A DNA stretch of 64,000 nucleotides from positions 434,001-498,000 of the forward strand of contig OZ243937.1 in assembly GCA_965214085.1 (NCBI GenBank). The letters are read 5' to 3'. A program made the position numbers and the translations under genes. This DNA is from UBA6055 sp965214085. GTDB lineage: Bacteria > Chloroflexota > Anaerolineae > Aggregatilineales > Phototrophicaceae. Positions 1-7,369 of this stretch are shown in pieces; position 1 is the first letter of the stretch, and every line of letters begins with the position of its first letter. Below the pieces are notes generated by a model, which searched no databases, was not told the DNA's origin, and saw only the letters and a list, made by a program, of their open reading frames with translations.

Positions 1-670
1 GGTCGATGGGCTCGTCTGGCCATTCGGCCCGCACATCCTGCCAGGTTTCCGCCGCGCCAAAAACTTGCCGCAGCTCTGCGGTGGACAGCTCGCGGGCGAA
101 ATCATTGTCCGCGCTGACGACGATGGCCAGCGCGTCGCTGCCAACGCGAAAGGGAACCGGCGAGATGCCGACGGCGGCGCAGGCCTCAATTTCAAACTTC
201 GTAATCCGGCGGCTCGCGTTGACAATATGCGGTCGCACTGCGCCAGATTCCGCCTCGGCCGCGCACCAGCGCTTGAACCCGCCGCCCGTGCCGAGCACGT
301 CGATGTTGATGCGATTGTGGTGAAAAGCGACGACCTCCATCACCTCTTGGCCGATGCGGATGGCGCTGCCCGGCTGCAGCGCCTCTAAAGCCTGGCCCGA
401 CTCTACCGTGATGACCGAGTCGTCTTCGCCGATATCGGCCAATATGGCGCGATTGGAATTGACCCACTGATCGCGGGTGAAGAATGAAATCGATTCGTTG
501 CCCAATACGAGGATGATGCCTATCGTTACAAAGATAGAGAGCAGGCCGCAAGCGAGCAGACTCGCCTCGATGGCCATCTCGTGGGGCTTGCGGCGCCGCT
601 TCAAGCCGAGCGAGTGCGACTTTCTCGGTAGAAGTTGACGCGTGGAAGCCATTTCGGGGTACTGCGTCAT
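1..670 (-). CDS. PstC-like permease N-terminus carrying an inserted phosphate-binding-protein domain (partial, runs off the window)
   Basis: About 223 codons are visible and the C-terminus lies beyond position 1. A basic N-terminus (RKSHSLGLKRRRKPHE) is followed by one strong membrane segment and GNESISFFTRDQW, which matches the first helix and following loop of PstC phosphate permeases. Instead of further helices, the chain then resembles the neighbouring PstS: VLGTGGGFKRWC, VNASRRI, FRVGSDALAIVVSADNDF and TWQDVRAEWP align with GSGAGFERFC, SNASRAI, FRVGTDALAVTVSAENDF and TWSDVRAEWP. The phosphate-loop equivalent (PGSAIRIG versus AGSSTVFP) has lost the usual Ser/Thr. ATG at 670 or in-frame at 652 could start it. 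It lies downstream of pstS, so a Pst transporter operon is likely. Whether permease helices follow cannot be seen here. Confidence 0.72.
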   Translation of the reverse strand, partial: MTQYPEMASTRQLLPRKSHSLGLKRRRKPHEMAIEASLLACGLLSIFVTIGIILVLGNESISFFTRDQWVNSNRAILADIGEDDSVITVESGQALEALQPGSAIRIGQEVMEVVAFHHNRINIDVLGTGGGFKRWCAAEAESGAVRPHIVNASRRITKFEIEACAAVGISPVPFRVGSDALAIVVSADNDFARELSTAELRQVFGAAETWQDVRAEWPDEPID

Positions 671-720
671 AGGATCTATGTCTTTATCGGATGACTGAAG
701 CTGGTAGCGCGCGCAGCCAG

Positions 721-752
721 AAAGGCCGTCGGCTGTTGATCCGACGACCCTT
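721..752 (-). terminator. Possible attenuator hairpin between pstS and the PstC-like gene
   Basis: On the minus strand the pstS-pstC gap can fold into an imperfect stem: six paired bases (CGTCGG/CCGACG) extended after an internal mismatch by AAGG/CCTT, with an 8-nt loop. No long U-tract follows, so it could be a processing or attenuation hairpin that keeps pstS expression above that of the permease, as in other Pst operons. Weak evidence. Confidence 0.3.
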
Positions 753-775
753 CTTATTGTAACTGCTATACCCCG

Positions 776-1786
776 CTATTCAGACGACGCTTCTTCAGCG
801 TCTTCGTCGGCGGATGCGTCTTCCTCGACGTCTCCAATCGGCTCAAGACCGTTGGCAATCCGCCAGGCGTCAAGCGCTTCGGCGAGGGCGTCTTCCGAAG
901 CCGGGAAATAGCCGACATCAATCACTTCTTCGTTGACCTGCGTCAAGTAGAAATTGATGAAGGCGTTCACCTGCGGCTTCTCCAGCATGATGCTGGCGTC
1001 GCTGTAGATATACAGCGGCCGCGACAGCGGATAGCTGCCGTCGTCCGTGCTCTCGGCGTTGGCTTCGATACCTTCGATATTGAGAATGTTGAGCGCGTCT
1101 TCGTTCTCAATATAGTAAGCATAGCCGAAGAAACCGACGGCGTAGGGGCTGCCGGCAATGCCTTGTACCAGCACATTGTCATCTTCCGAGAGCTGCGGGT
1201 TGGCGCTGAGGATCGGCTCTTCGTCTTCATCGAATACCGCTTCCACGAAGTAGTCGAAGGTGCCGCTGTCCGTGCCGGGGATGAAGCGTTGGATCGCTTT
1301 CGCGGGCCATTCCGCGCGCACATCGGACCAGGTGTCGGCCGTACTGAAAATCAGCGCCAGTTCCTCTAAGGTGATTTCGCTGACGAAATCGTTCTCAGCG
1401 GAAACGGTCACCGCCAGAGCGTCCGTGCCGACGCGGAATTCAATCGGGTCGCGGCCGATTTCGGCGCAGGATTCGCGCTCGCTGTCTTTGATAGCGCGGG
1501 AGGCATTGCTGATGTCGGTTTCGCCTTCGACGCAGAAGCGCTCAAAGCCGGCGCCCGAACCAATGGAGGCGATCGACGGCGCCACGCCGCCCAAATCCGT
1601 CCAGAGCTCGGCCATGCGTTCGCTCAGCGGGAAGACCGTGGAACTGCCCGCGGTGATGATTTCGCCTTCGGTATAATCCAGCGGATCTACCTCCGGCAAG
1701 CCGCCTTCGTCCGCCCAAGCGCTAGCGAGGACGAATGCGAGTACAAGCAGAATTGATGCAAGGCGTACCTTTTGCATGTGAACCAT
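776..1786 (-). CDS. pstS: Phosphate ABC transporter substrate-binding protein PstS
   Basis: 336 aa, secreted phosphate-binding protein of the high-affinity Pst system. Residues 1-25 form a signal peptide ending ASAWA without a lipobox cysteine. Binding motifs are intact: AGSSTVFPLSERMAE (first phosphate loop), GSGAGFERFC, ISNASRAI and PGTDSGTFDYF (second loop). The C-terminal tail is highly acidic (EEDASADEDAEEASSE). The length is typical. It is the upstream gene of a probable operon with the PstC-like gene 105 bp further on. The 257-bp region upstream contains a long palindrome that could be an operator. The family assignment is firm; phosphate as ligand is inferred from family motifs. Confidence 0.9.
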   Translation of the reverse strand: MVHMQKVRLASILLVLAFVLASAWADEGGLPEVDPLDYTEGEIITAGSSTVFPLSERMAELWTDLGGVAPSIASIGSGAGFERFCVEGETDISNASRAIKDSERESCAEIGRDPIEFRVGTDALAVTVSAENDFVSEITLEELALIFSTADTWSDVRAEWPAKAIQRFIPGTDSGTFDYFVEAVFDEDEEPILSANPQLSEDDNVLVQGIAGSPYAVGFFGYAYYIENEDALNILNIEGIEANAESTDDGSYPLSRPLYIYSDASIMLEKPQVNAFINFYLTQVNEEVIDVGYFPASEDALAEALDAWRIANGLEPIGDVEEDASADEDAEEASSE

Positions 1787-1878
1787 ACTCTCCTAGTGAC
1801 TTACACAACTGCTTACAAAGGTGGGCGCGCACACATCAGGAAGTCTAGTGGAGCTCTGTTAACCGAGGTCTTTGGCAG

Positions 1879-1906
1879 TTTAATGAATCGCTATGATTTC
1901 ATTAAA
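1879..1906. promoter_or_regulatory. Palindromic operator candidate upstream of pstS
   Basis: A perfect 9-bp inverted repeat, TTTAATGAA and TTCATTAAA, is separated by 10 nt, about 93 bp upstream of the pstS start in the 257-bp region between pstS and the divergent permease remnant. The symmetry and AT-richness suggest a dimeric regulator site. It does not look like a PhoB direct-repeat box, so the regulator is unknown. Nothing else notable was seen in 1787-2043. Confidence 0.35.
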
Positions 1907-2043
1907 TGTCCCGCGAAAATGGCGCTTGGTTGACATGCTTAAGATCCAGCAGTCCGGATGTTCAATCGGCCTGTCGGTGACTCATCGTTTTGGTGTTTTA
2001 CCCTTGAGACGTTAGAATCTAAGCTCGTACCGGAGTTACAGGC

Positions 2044-2382
2044 TTGCCGAATATGATCAGGTATTTTCAGCGCCGCTTGCTGCAAGCGATCCCGACCTTC
2101 TTTGGCGTGACGATCTTGTCATTCCTGATCATCCTGTCCGCGCCGGGCGATCCGGTGGCGATGATTACGTTTTCGCCCAATCCCTCTCCAGAGGCTATCC
2201 AGGCTTTGCGACGTCAACTGGGTTTGGATCAGCCGCCGCTCCTGCAATATGCCTATTGGCTTGTCGGCAACGACTGGACCCTGGTCGATTACGATGGCGA
2301 CGGGGCAGGCGACAGACCCGGAGATCGTCGCGGGCTGCTGCGCGGCGACCGCAGTAAGAAGAAAGAAAAGCGACCGAATTAG
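2044..2382 (+). pseudogene. Truncated dipeptide/oligopeptide ABC permease (DppB/OppB-type) remnant
   Basis: The 112 codons begin like a normal DppB-type permease: MIRYFQRRLLQAIPTFFGVT forms the first membrane segment, followed by APGDPV and the LRRQLGLDQPPLLQY motif of this family's N-terminal region. Homology stops abruptly near RRGLLRGD (about 2350), and a lysine-rich tail (SKKKEKRPN) leads to a stop. All later helices and the EAA loop are missing where about 330 aa are expected. A GGAG at 2032-2035 fits the TTG start at 2044; ATG at 2053 is the alternative. No partner permease, binding protein or ATPase is adjacent, so this is read as a decayed gene end left by a deletion or rearrangement. 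Confidence 0.75.
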
Positions 2383-2488
2383 TCGGCCGCTCTCTAGTGT
2401 ATCCTCTATCCAGCAATCATCATTCTGTGAACGAGTTCCTACAAGTCGCCAAGCAAATGAGATCTCCTAATGAAAACAGATATCCCCG

Positions 2489-4690
2489 CTAATTCACTTG
2501 GTAACGGCATTTAAACCATGACCGCGCGCGCACTGACCAGAGACCAATATTCTGCGTGAATATAGGCTCCTCCCATTCGATCCATCCAGCTATTCGTACG
2601 CCTCGTTTGCAGGTGGGAAGTGTGTGGTTCGCTCTCCATTCGGCATCTGCTCGCGCCTCTCCCGAACTGTATCCACCGCCCGTTACCCAATCAGCCTTTA
2701 CATCCTCAGTCGCGTATACAGGAACCACGGGATCTGCAACGCAGATCGTATTATACCAATCATCGCACACCCAACCTTTGAAGTCCGGGCAATCACCCGA
2801 GACACGAACTTCCTGCTGACATAACCGATCCTGATACTGCGTCCCAGGACCTCCCGAGCATTGCGCACTGAAACTCTTTGTCTCCGTCCTAGTCTCCGTT
2901 CTCTTCTTACACACGGGACGCGGTGTATTCGTAGGTGGCGGGACCTTCGTTGGCACCAGGGTATCCGTTGGCACGAGCGTATCCGTTGGCACAGGCGTAT
3001 TCGTCGGAGTGGGCGTATCCGTGGGCGTATTCGTCGGCGTGAAGGTAGGCGTTATTCTCGGGAAATTCAAATCCAGCGGCGGACCGATCGGTCCGAACTC
3101 CTCATATTTGACGCCATCGCCCAATGCCGCCGCATACACGCTGTACCGGCCGCCCAGCTTGTCATTGGGAACGGTGAATTGAGTTGTCCCCGCCGGTAGC
3201 GACAATTCCACAGAAACCTCATTCTCGCTTGAATAGTACCAGAAGTTGTAGCCCACCGACCCGGTCACTGGGTCCCACACGATCTTGCCCCCGCCCGAAT
3301 GCCGCAGATCGACAATGGGCAAGACCATAGGTTCAGGCGTCGGCGTGACTGTCGACGTGTAAGTCGCCGTCGGCGAGGCAGTGAACGTGGCGGTTGGAGT
3401 GGGAGTGTATGTCGCCGTTGGCGTCTCAGTGGGAGTGTATGTCGCTGTCGGCGTCTCAGTAGGCGTGTATGTCGCTGTCGGCGTCTCAGTAGGCGTGTAG
3501 GTCGCTGTCGGCGTCTCAGTAGGCGTGTATGTCGCTGTCGGCGTCTCAGTAGGCGTGTAGGTCGCTGTCGGTGTCTCAGTAGGAATGTCGGTCGCCGTGG
3601 GCGTATCAGTAGGCGTGAATGTCGCTGTGGGCGTCTCAGTAGGAATGTCGGTTGGAGTTGGAGTGTCAGTCGGCGTTGGCGTGTCTGTAGGAATGTCTGT
3701 GGCTGTCGCGGTTGGCTTTAGATCCGCAAAACAGGCATCAACCAAAGTAAAGGGATCGCTGAATGGACTGTTTGAATAATTCGTATCCAACGGCGAGCTG
3801 AAGGCGAGAACATAAACAGTATCACCAGCTTCGAATCTATCGCCTATTGGAAGGCATTCATCAGCAGCGTCTTCATCGTCAGCGTCTTCATCCCCGCTCC
3901 CCAGCAACAGATCATCATTTGCGTCTGCCTCGTCAACAATCGCGTAGGCTATAGCATTCGCCACCCGCTTGAAACAGACTTTTCGATCACCACAGCTAAG
4001 ACCGGTAGGCGCATCCAAAGGCTGTACTTTGATGGGCGTAGCAGAGGGTATCGAAGTAGCGGTAGGAATCGGAGTAGCCGTAGGCGGCGGATTATATGTC
4101 CGTCTCGAAGGTTTGCTCCAAGGCCCGCGTTTCTTGTAATGAATCCCATCCCCTTCTGCCCGGACACGTATTCTATATGTGACACCAGGCAGAGCCTTGG
4201 CAAAACTGAACGTCAAGATGCTGCCATCCAATCGCGTGTAGAGAAAGGTTGAGCCAGTGAACAATTGGACATAATACGTTTTCGCGCCATTCACTCTTGC
4301 CCAGCTAACAGAGACGTCAGCGCCATCGACTAGCACCGGTCGTTCGAGTGCCTTCGGCGCGGGGAAGGTTATACGTACAGCATCGCTCACACGGCTGTTG
4401 CCGAAGATGCCACCCCTCGCTTGCACCCGCACAAGATATTCCTTGTCGTATTCAAACCTGCGATCACGATAAGAGGTCGCGCCACGAGTAATAAGTTGAC
4501 CTTGCCAAGTACCGAGACCAGGGCCCTTCCATTCCAAAGAGTAAGAAGTCGCTCCAGGGACAGCGTCCCAAACTATTGTCTTATCAATAGTCGCGCGAAT
4601 GTTCGTTGGAACTTGTAATGCCGCCAGCGCCGGTGATGCGCTAAAGCAGAAGAGGACAAACGATAATATTTGGGCAATTTTTCGAGACAA
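2489..4690 (-). CDS. Secreted multi-domain protein with FN3-like domains, TPT-repeat stalk and Cys-rich C-terminus
   Basis: 733 aa. A signal peptide (ending SASPALAA) is followed by two FN3-like beta domains (about residues 25-110 and 112-205), a TPIPTATSIPS linker, and a third domain with four cysteines and an acidic loop (SGDEDADDEDAAD, a possible metal-binding segment). Next come a long Thr/Pro stalk with TETPTATYTP repeated about six times, a fourth FN3-like domain, a second TPTNTPT stalk, and a C-terminal Cys-rich domain with Cys/Trp motifs (CSGGPG, DWYNTIC). The architecture indicates a cell-surface or secreted protein on an extended, probably glycosylated stalk. No catalytic motif was recognised. 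The start is the only Met preceding the signal sequence. Confidence 0.8.
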   Translation of the reverse strand: MSRKIAQILSFVLFCFSASPALAALQVPTNIRATIDKTIVWDAVPGATSYSLEWKGPGLGTWQGQLITRGATSYRDRRFEYDKEYLVRVQARGGIFGNSRVSDAVRITFPAPKALERPVLVDGADVSVSWARVNGAKTYYVQLFTGSTFLYTRLDGSILTFSFAKALPGVTYRIRVRAEGDGIHYKKRGPWSKPSRRTYNPPPTATPIPTATSIPSATPIKVQPLDAPTGLSCGDRKVCFKRVANAIAYAIVDEADANDDLLLGSGDEDADDEDAADECLPIGDRFEAGDTVYVLAFSSPLDTNYSNSPFSDPFTLVDACFADLKPTATATDIPTDTPTPTDTPTPTDIPTETPTATFTPTDTPTATDIPTETPTATYTPTETPTATYTPTETPTATYTPTETPTATYTPTETPTATYTPTETPTATYTPTPTATFTASPTATYTSTVTPTPEPMVLPIVDLRHSGGGKIVWDPVTGSVGYNFWYYSSENEVSVELSLPAGTTQFTVPNDKLGGRYSVYAAALGDGVKYEEFGPIGPPLDLNFPRITPTFTPTNTPTDTPTPTNTPVPTDTLVPTDTLVPTKVPPPTNTPRPVCKKRTETRTETKSFSAQCSGGPGTQYQDRLCQQEVRVSGDCPDFKGWVCDDWYNTICVADPVVPVYATEDVKADWVTGGGYSSGEARADAEWRANHTLPTCKRGVRIAGWIEWEEPIFTQNIGLWSVRARSWFKCRYQVN
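3411..3660. repeat. 30-bp minisatellite encoding the TETPTATYTP stalk
   Basis: About eight head-to-tail copies of a 30-bp unit (core gtcggcgtctcagtaggcgt) run through 3411-3660. The unit is a multiple of three, so copy-number change alters stalk length without breaking the reading frame. The central copies (3440-3570) are nearly identical at the DNA level, which suggests recent slippage or recombination. Confidence 0.9.
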
Positions 4691-4838
4691 ATCTAATCCA
4701 ATCCCTCACTCGTTTCGCACCGCGACTGAACACTAACACGCTTCAAGCGATCAAACTACCTGCCATGCTGGCCACTCAGCTTGAACCCCCTTCGCTAGAA
4801 AGACGCGCTGGAAACCGACCAATCAGTCAAATTGCCAC

Positions 4839-4867
4839 TTGCGCTGATAGAACAAAAGTGCTAGACT
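4839..4867 (+). promoter_or_regulatory. Possible recA promoter overlapped by a Cheo-box-like (LexA) site
   Basis: TTGCGC at 4839-4844 and TAGACT at 4862-4867 have a 17-nt spacer, about 70 bp upstream of recA. Inside the spacer, GAACAAAAGTGC (4850-4861) differs by one base from the GAAC-N4-GTTC LexA operator known in Gram-positive bacteria. The position would allow steric repression. Further down, TTAGACAA occurs twice (4904-4911 and 4915-4922, period 11 nt) just before the start codon. All of this is pattern-level evidence. Confidence 0.3.
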
Positions 4868-4937
4868 CGCCACAATAGCGGAATCAGGACAGAAACACTA
4901 CACTTAGACAATCCTTAGACAAAGCGAGACGGCAACG

Positions 4938-6008
4938 ATGGCGAAACGTACACAGATGGTCAAGGAAACACTGGTCCACGCTAGCGGGGACTATGCGGCC
5001 AAGCAGAAGGCGCTGGACGCCACGCTGACGGATATCACCAAGCGCTATGGCGATGGCACGATCTTCAACTTAGGCGCCGGCAGTCACCTGGAGGTTGAGG
5101 CGATCCCGACCGGCTCGCTGGGCATCGACATCTCGCTGGGCGTCGGCGGCGTTCCGCGCGGGCGCATCACCGAGATCTACGGACCGGAGAGCTCGGGCAA
5201 GACCACGCTCTGCCTGCACATCGTGGCGGAAGCCCAGAAGAGCGGTGGCATTTGCGCCTTCGTCGATATGGAGCACGCGCTTGACCCGCTGTATGCCGAG
5301 AAGATCGGCGTCGACATTCAGCAGCTCTACGTCTCTCAGCCGGATACGGGCGAGCAGGCTCTGGAAATCACCGAGCATCTGACGCGGTCGGGCGCGCTGG
5401 ATGTCATCGTGGTGGACAGTGTGGCCGCGCTCGTGCCCCGCGCCGAGATCGAAGGCGAAATGGGCGATTCGCATGTCGGCTTGCAGGCGCGCTTGATGAG
5501 CCAGGCCCTGCGCAAACTGGCCGGCGCCATCAAGCAGTCCAACGTCTGCGTCATCTTCACCAACCAACTGCGCGAGAAAGTCGGCGTCATGTTCGGCAGT
5601 CCCGAGACCACGCCAGGCGGCCGCGCCCTGAAATTCTACGCCAGCGTACGCATCGATATCCGCCGCATCCAGCAAATCAAACGCAGCGGCGACATCGTCG
5701 GCAATCGCACGCGGGTTAAGATCAAGAAGAACAAAGTCGCCGCGCCCTTCAAGGAATGCGAATTCGACATCATGTTCAACCAGGGCATCAGCAAGTCGGG
5801 TGAGATCATCGACATCGGCACCGAGCTGGACATCATCGACAAGCGCGGCGCCTTTTATCGCTATGGCGATGATCTGCTAGGGCAGGGCCGAGAGAACGCC
5901 AAGCTCTTCTTGCAGAGCAACGGGGGCATGTCGAATACTATCGAGGACAAGGTGCGCCGCGCGTTCGGCTTGCCGGCGATGGTGGTTGAGGGGGAGGGGG
6001 AGGCTTAG
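4938..6008 (+). CDS. recA: Recombinase RecA
   Basis: 356 aa, full length. RecA binds single-stranded DNA, drives strand exchange and activates LexA cleavage in the SOS response. Walker A is GPESSGKT (residues 82-89). The MEHALDP segment, VVDSVAALVPRAEIEGE (Walker B region), FTNQLREKVGVMFGSPE and TTPGGRALKFYASVR are all present. The N-terminus is about 15-20 residues longer than usual, and the C-terminal tail is acidic as expected. It is a monocistronic-looking gene facing a small convergent gene 5 bp after its stop. A promoter and near-LexA box upstream are suggested separately. Confidence 0.98.
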   Translation: MAKRTQMVKETLVHASGDYAAKQKALDATLTDITKRYGDGTIFNLGAGSHLEVEAIPTGSLGIDISLGVGGVPRGRITEIYGPESSGKTTLCLHIVAEAQKSGGICAFVDMEHALDPLYAEKIGVDIQQLYVSQPDTGEQALEITEHLTRSGALDVIVVDSVAALVPRAEIEGEMGDSHVGLQARLMSQALRKLAGAIKQSNVCVIFTNQLREKVGVMFGSPETTPGGRALKFYASVRIDIRRIQQIKRSGDIVGNRTRVKIKKNKVAAPFKECEFDIMFNQGISKSGEIIDIGTELDIIDKRGAFYRYGDDLLGQGRENAKLFLQSNGGMSNTIEDKVRRAFGLPAMVVEGEGEA

Positions 6009-6013
6009 GGCTG

Positions 6014-6316
6014 CTATGCTTCCCGCTGCGCCAGCCAGGCCTGCTCGCTGACCAGTTGGCCGTTCTCCACTTCCTCGCCCGTGAAGCGCTTGTTCTTGTC
6101 GAAGTAGAGCGTTACCTCCGCTTGAAAGGGACAGCGGGCCGCGCTGGCCAGCTTGCGGCACCAGTAGGTCTTGCCGTCGTCCGCGCGCGACAAGTCGTTC
6201 AGCGGATCCACGCGGATGCGCAGGACCTCCTGGCACATCTTGGGCTGAACGTAAAAATAGATGCCGCGGTCTTCATTGCGCCCGCCGCCGCCGAAAAGTG
6301 ATTTCAAAATATTCAC
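6014..6316 (-). CDS. Small conserved-looking protein of unknown function
   Basis: 100 aa, starting MNILKSLFGGGGRNEDRGIY. It is soluble with no signal peptide. It contains three cysteines (KMCQEVLRI, YWCRKLASAARCPF) and an acidic/aromatic C-terminus. The glycine-rich start after a short amphipathic helix and the beta-rich middle (YFYVQPK, EVTLYFDK) suggest a small folded domain. It converges on recA and lies 51 bp downstream of surE on the same strand, so it may be cotranscribed with surE. I do not recognise the family. Confidence 0.7.
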   Translation of the reverse strand: MNILKSLFGGGGRNEDRGIYFYVQPKMCQEVLRIRVDPLNDLSRADDGKTYWCRKLASAARCPFQAEVTLYFDKNKRFTGEEVENGQLVSEQAWLAQREA

Positions 6317-6367
6317 TGTCGATTCCTATCCACTGTGCCCTCTGTGGTGAATCATAACATGACTGGC

Positions 6368-7135
6368 TCAGGGAAGGCGCATATCCCAAGCCTCCAGATT
6401 CGCCATGAAGCGATGCGCAGTCATATCGAGATGAACCGGCGTTATGCTGACGTAGTCGCGATGCGCCGCCCAGACATCCGTGCCCAGCTCATCGGTCTTG
6501 GCTGTGGGGGGCTCGCCGCCAATGCGCACGACGCCCTCGGCGACTTCGACCAGGCAGTCGCGATAGATGCGCAGGCCCTGCCGGGTCAGGCGGATTCCGC
6601 GCAGATCCGCCAGCCGGTCAACGGGTGGGACGTTGACATTGAGAATCGTGTAGGGTGGCAAGCCTTGTTTCAGCACCGTCTCAGCGATAGTCAGCGCCAC
6701 TTTCGCCGCCACCTGGTAGTCCGCTGGAGAGTCGGCATTGGCATTTGCCAGGGAGAAGGCCACGGCGGGAATGCCGCTGATGGCCGCTTCCAGCGCTGCG
6801 CTGACGGTGCCGCTGTAGGTCAGGTCTTGCGCCATATTCTCGCCGCGATTGATGCCGGAGACGACGATGTCGGGGCGCTTGTCCACCAAGCCCAGCAGCG
6901 ACAGCGCAATGCAATCGGCCGGCGTACCGGCCACTGCTAGGGCGGGTATGCCGGCGCCGATCTCGCAGCGCGAATAACTGATGTTTTGATGCAAAGTGAT
7001 CTTATGCCCGCTGGCGCTCTGATTGCTGGCCGGGGCGCAGACCCGCACCTCGCCCAAGTCTTGCATGGCCTCCGCGAGACTCACGATTCCCGGCGCATCG
7101 TAGCCGTCATCGTTGGTCACGATAATTGATGTCAC
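6368..7135 (-). CDS. surE: 5'/3'-nucleotidase SurE
   Basis: 255 aa. SurE is a divalent-metal-dependent nucleoside-monophosphate phosphatase of the cytoplasm. The N-terminal metal motif TNDDGYDAPG (Asp9, Asp10), the ASNQSASG loop carrying the catalytic Ser/Asn, GTPADC, and SGINRGENMAQDLTYSGTV are all canonical. The length matches the family. The start MTSIIVTNDDG is the usual beginning of SurE proteins. It is transcribed away from the FN3 giant gene, sharing a 234-bp divergent region. Confidence 0.96.
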   Translation of the reverse strand: MTSIIVTNDDGYDAPGIVSLAEAMQDLGEVRVCAPASNQSASGHKITLHQNISYSRCEIGAGIPALAVAGTPADCIALSLLGLVDKRPDIVVSGINRGENMAQDLTYSGTVSAALEAAISGIPAVAFSLANANADSPADYQVAAKVALTIAETVLKQGLPPYTILNVNVPPVDRLADLRGIRLTRQGLRIYRDCLVEVAEGVVRIGGEPPTAKTDELGTDVWAAHRDYVSITPVHLDMTAHRFMANLEAWDMRLP

Positions 7136-7232
7136 AGATTGTCGCCTTCCTAGCTTGGGCGTGTATCCTCGATGAGACTTTCAAGTAGGACTATAGCACA
7201 GGTCGCCCGGGTCATGGCGCCGCGAGCTCGCT

Positions 7233-7250
7233 GGTAGTGTATCGAATTCG
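7233..7250 (+). repeat. Solo terminal fragment of element A
   Basis: GGTAGTGTATCGAATTCG is identical to the left terminus of element A (see 49033). The match stops after 18 bp and no second end is nearby. It sits just upstream of the -35 region of the FN3 giant gene. Confidence 0.5.
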
Positions 7251-7256
7251 ACAATT

Positions 7257-7285
7257 TTGCCATTGCCTTCATTCTTCAGTATAAT
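7257..7285 (+). promoter_or_regulatory. Strong sigma-70-type promoter for the giant FN3 gene
   Basis: TTGCCA (7257-7262) and a perfect TATAAT (7280-7285) are separated by 17 nt, which would place transcription start near 7292, about 78 bp before the ATG at 7370. The surrounding 60 bp are markedly AT-rich. This is the best consensus promoter seen in the window. No clear Shine-Dalgarno sequence precedes the ATG. Confidence 0.6.
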
Positions 7286-7369
7286 AAGCAGAAACTATAT
7301 TATTGTTGGGAGACTTTTCTTCTACTATGTTTCCTCCCCCTCGCAGTTTAGCTTGCGCCTAAGCCTGCC

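Noticed and set aside
3411..3660. Possible CRISPR array
   Set aside because: The units are contiguous 30-bp copies without spacers and lie in frame within a Thr/Pro stalk, so it is a coding minisatellite.
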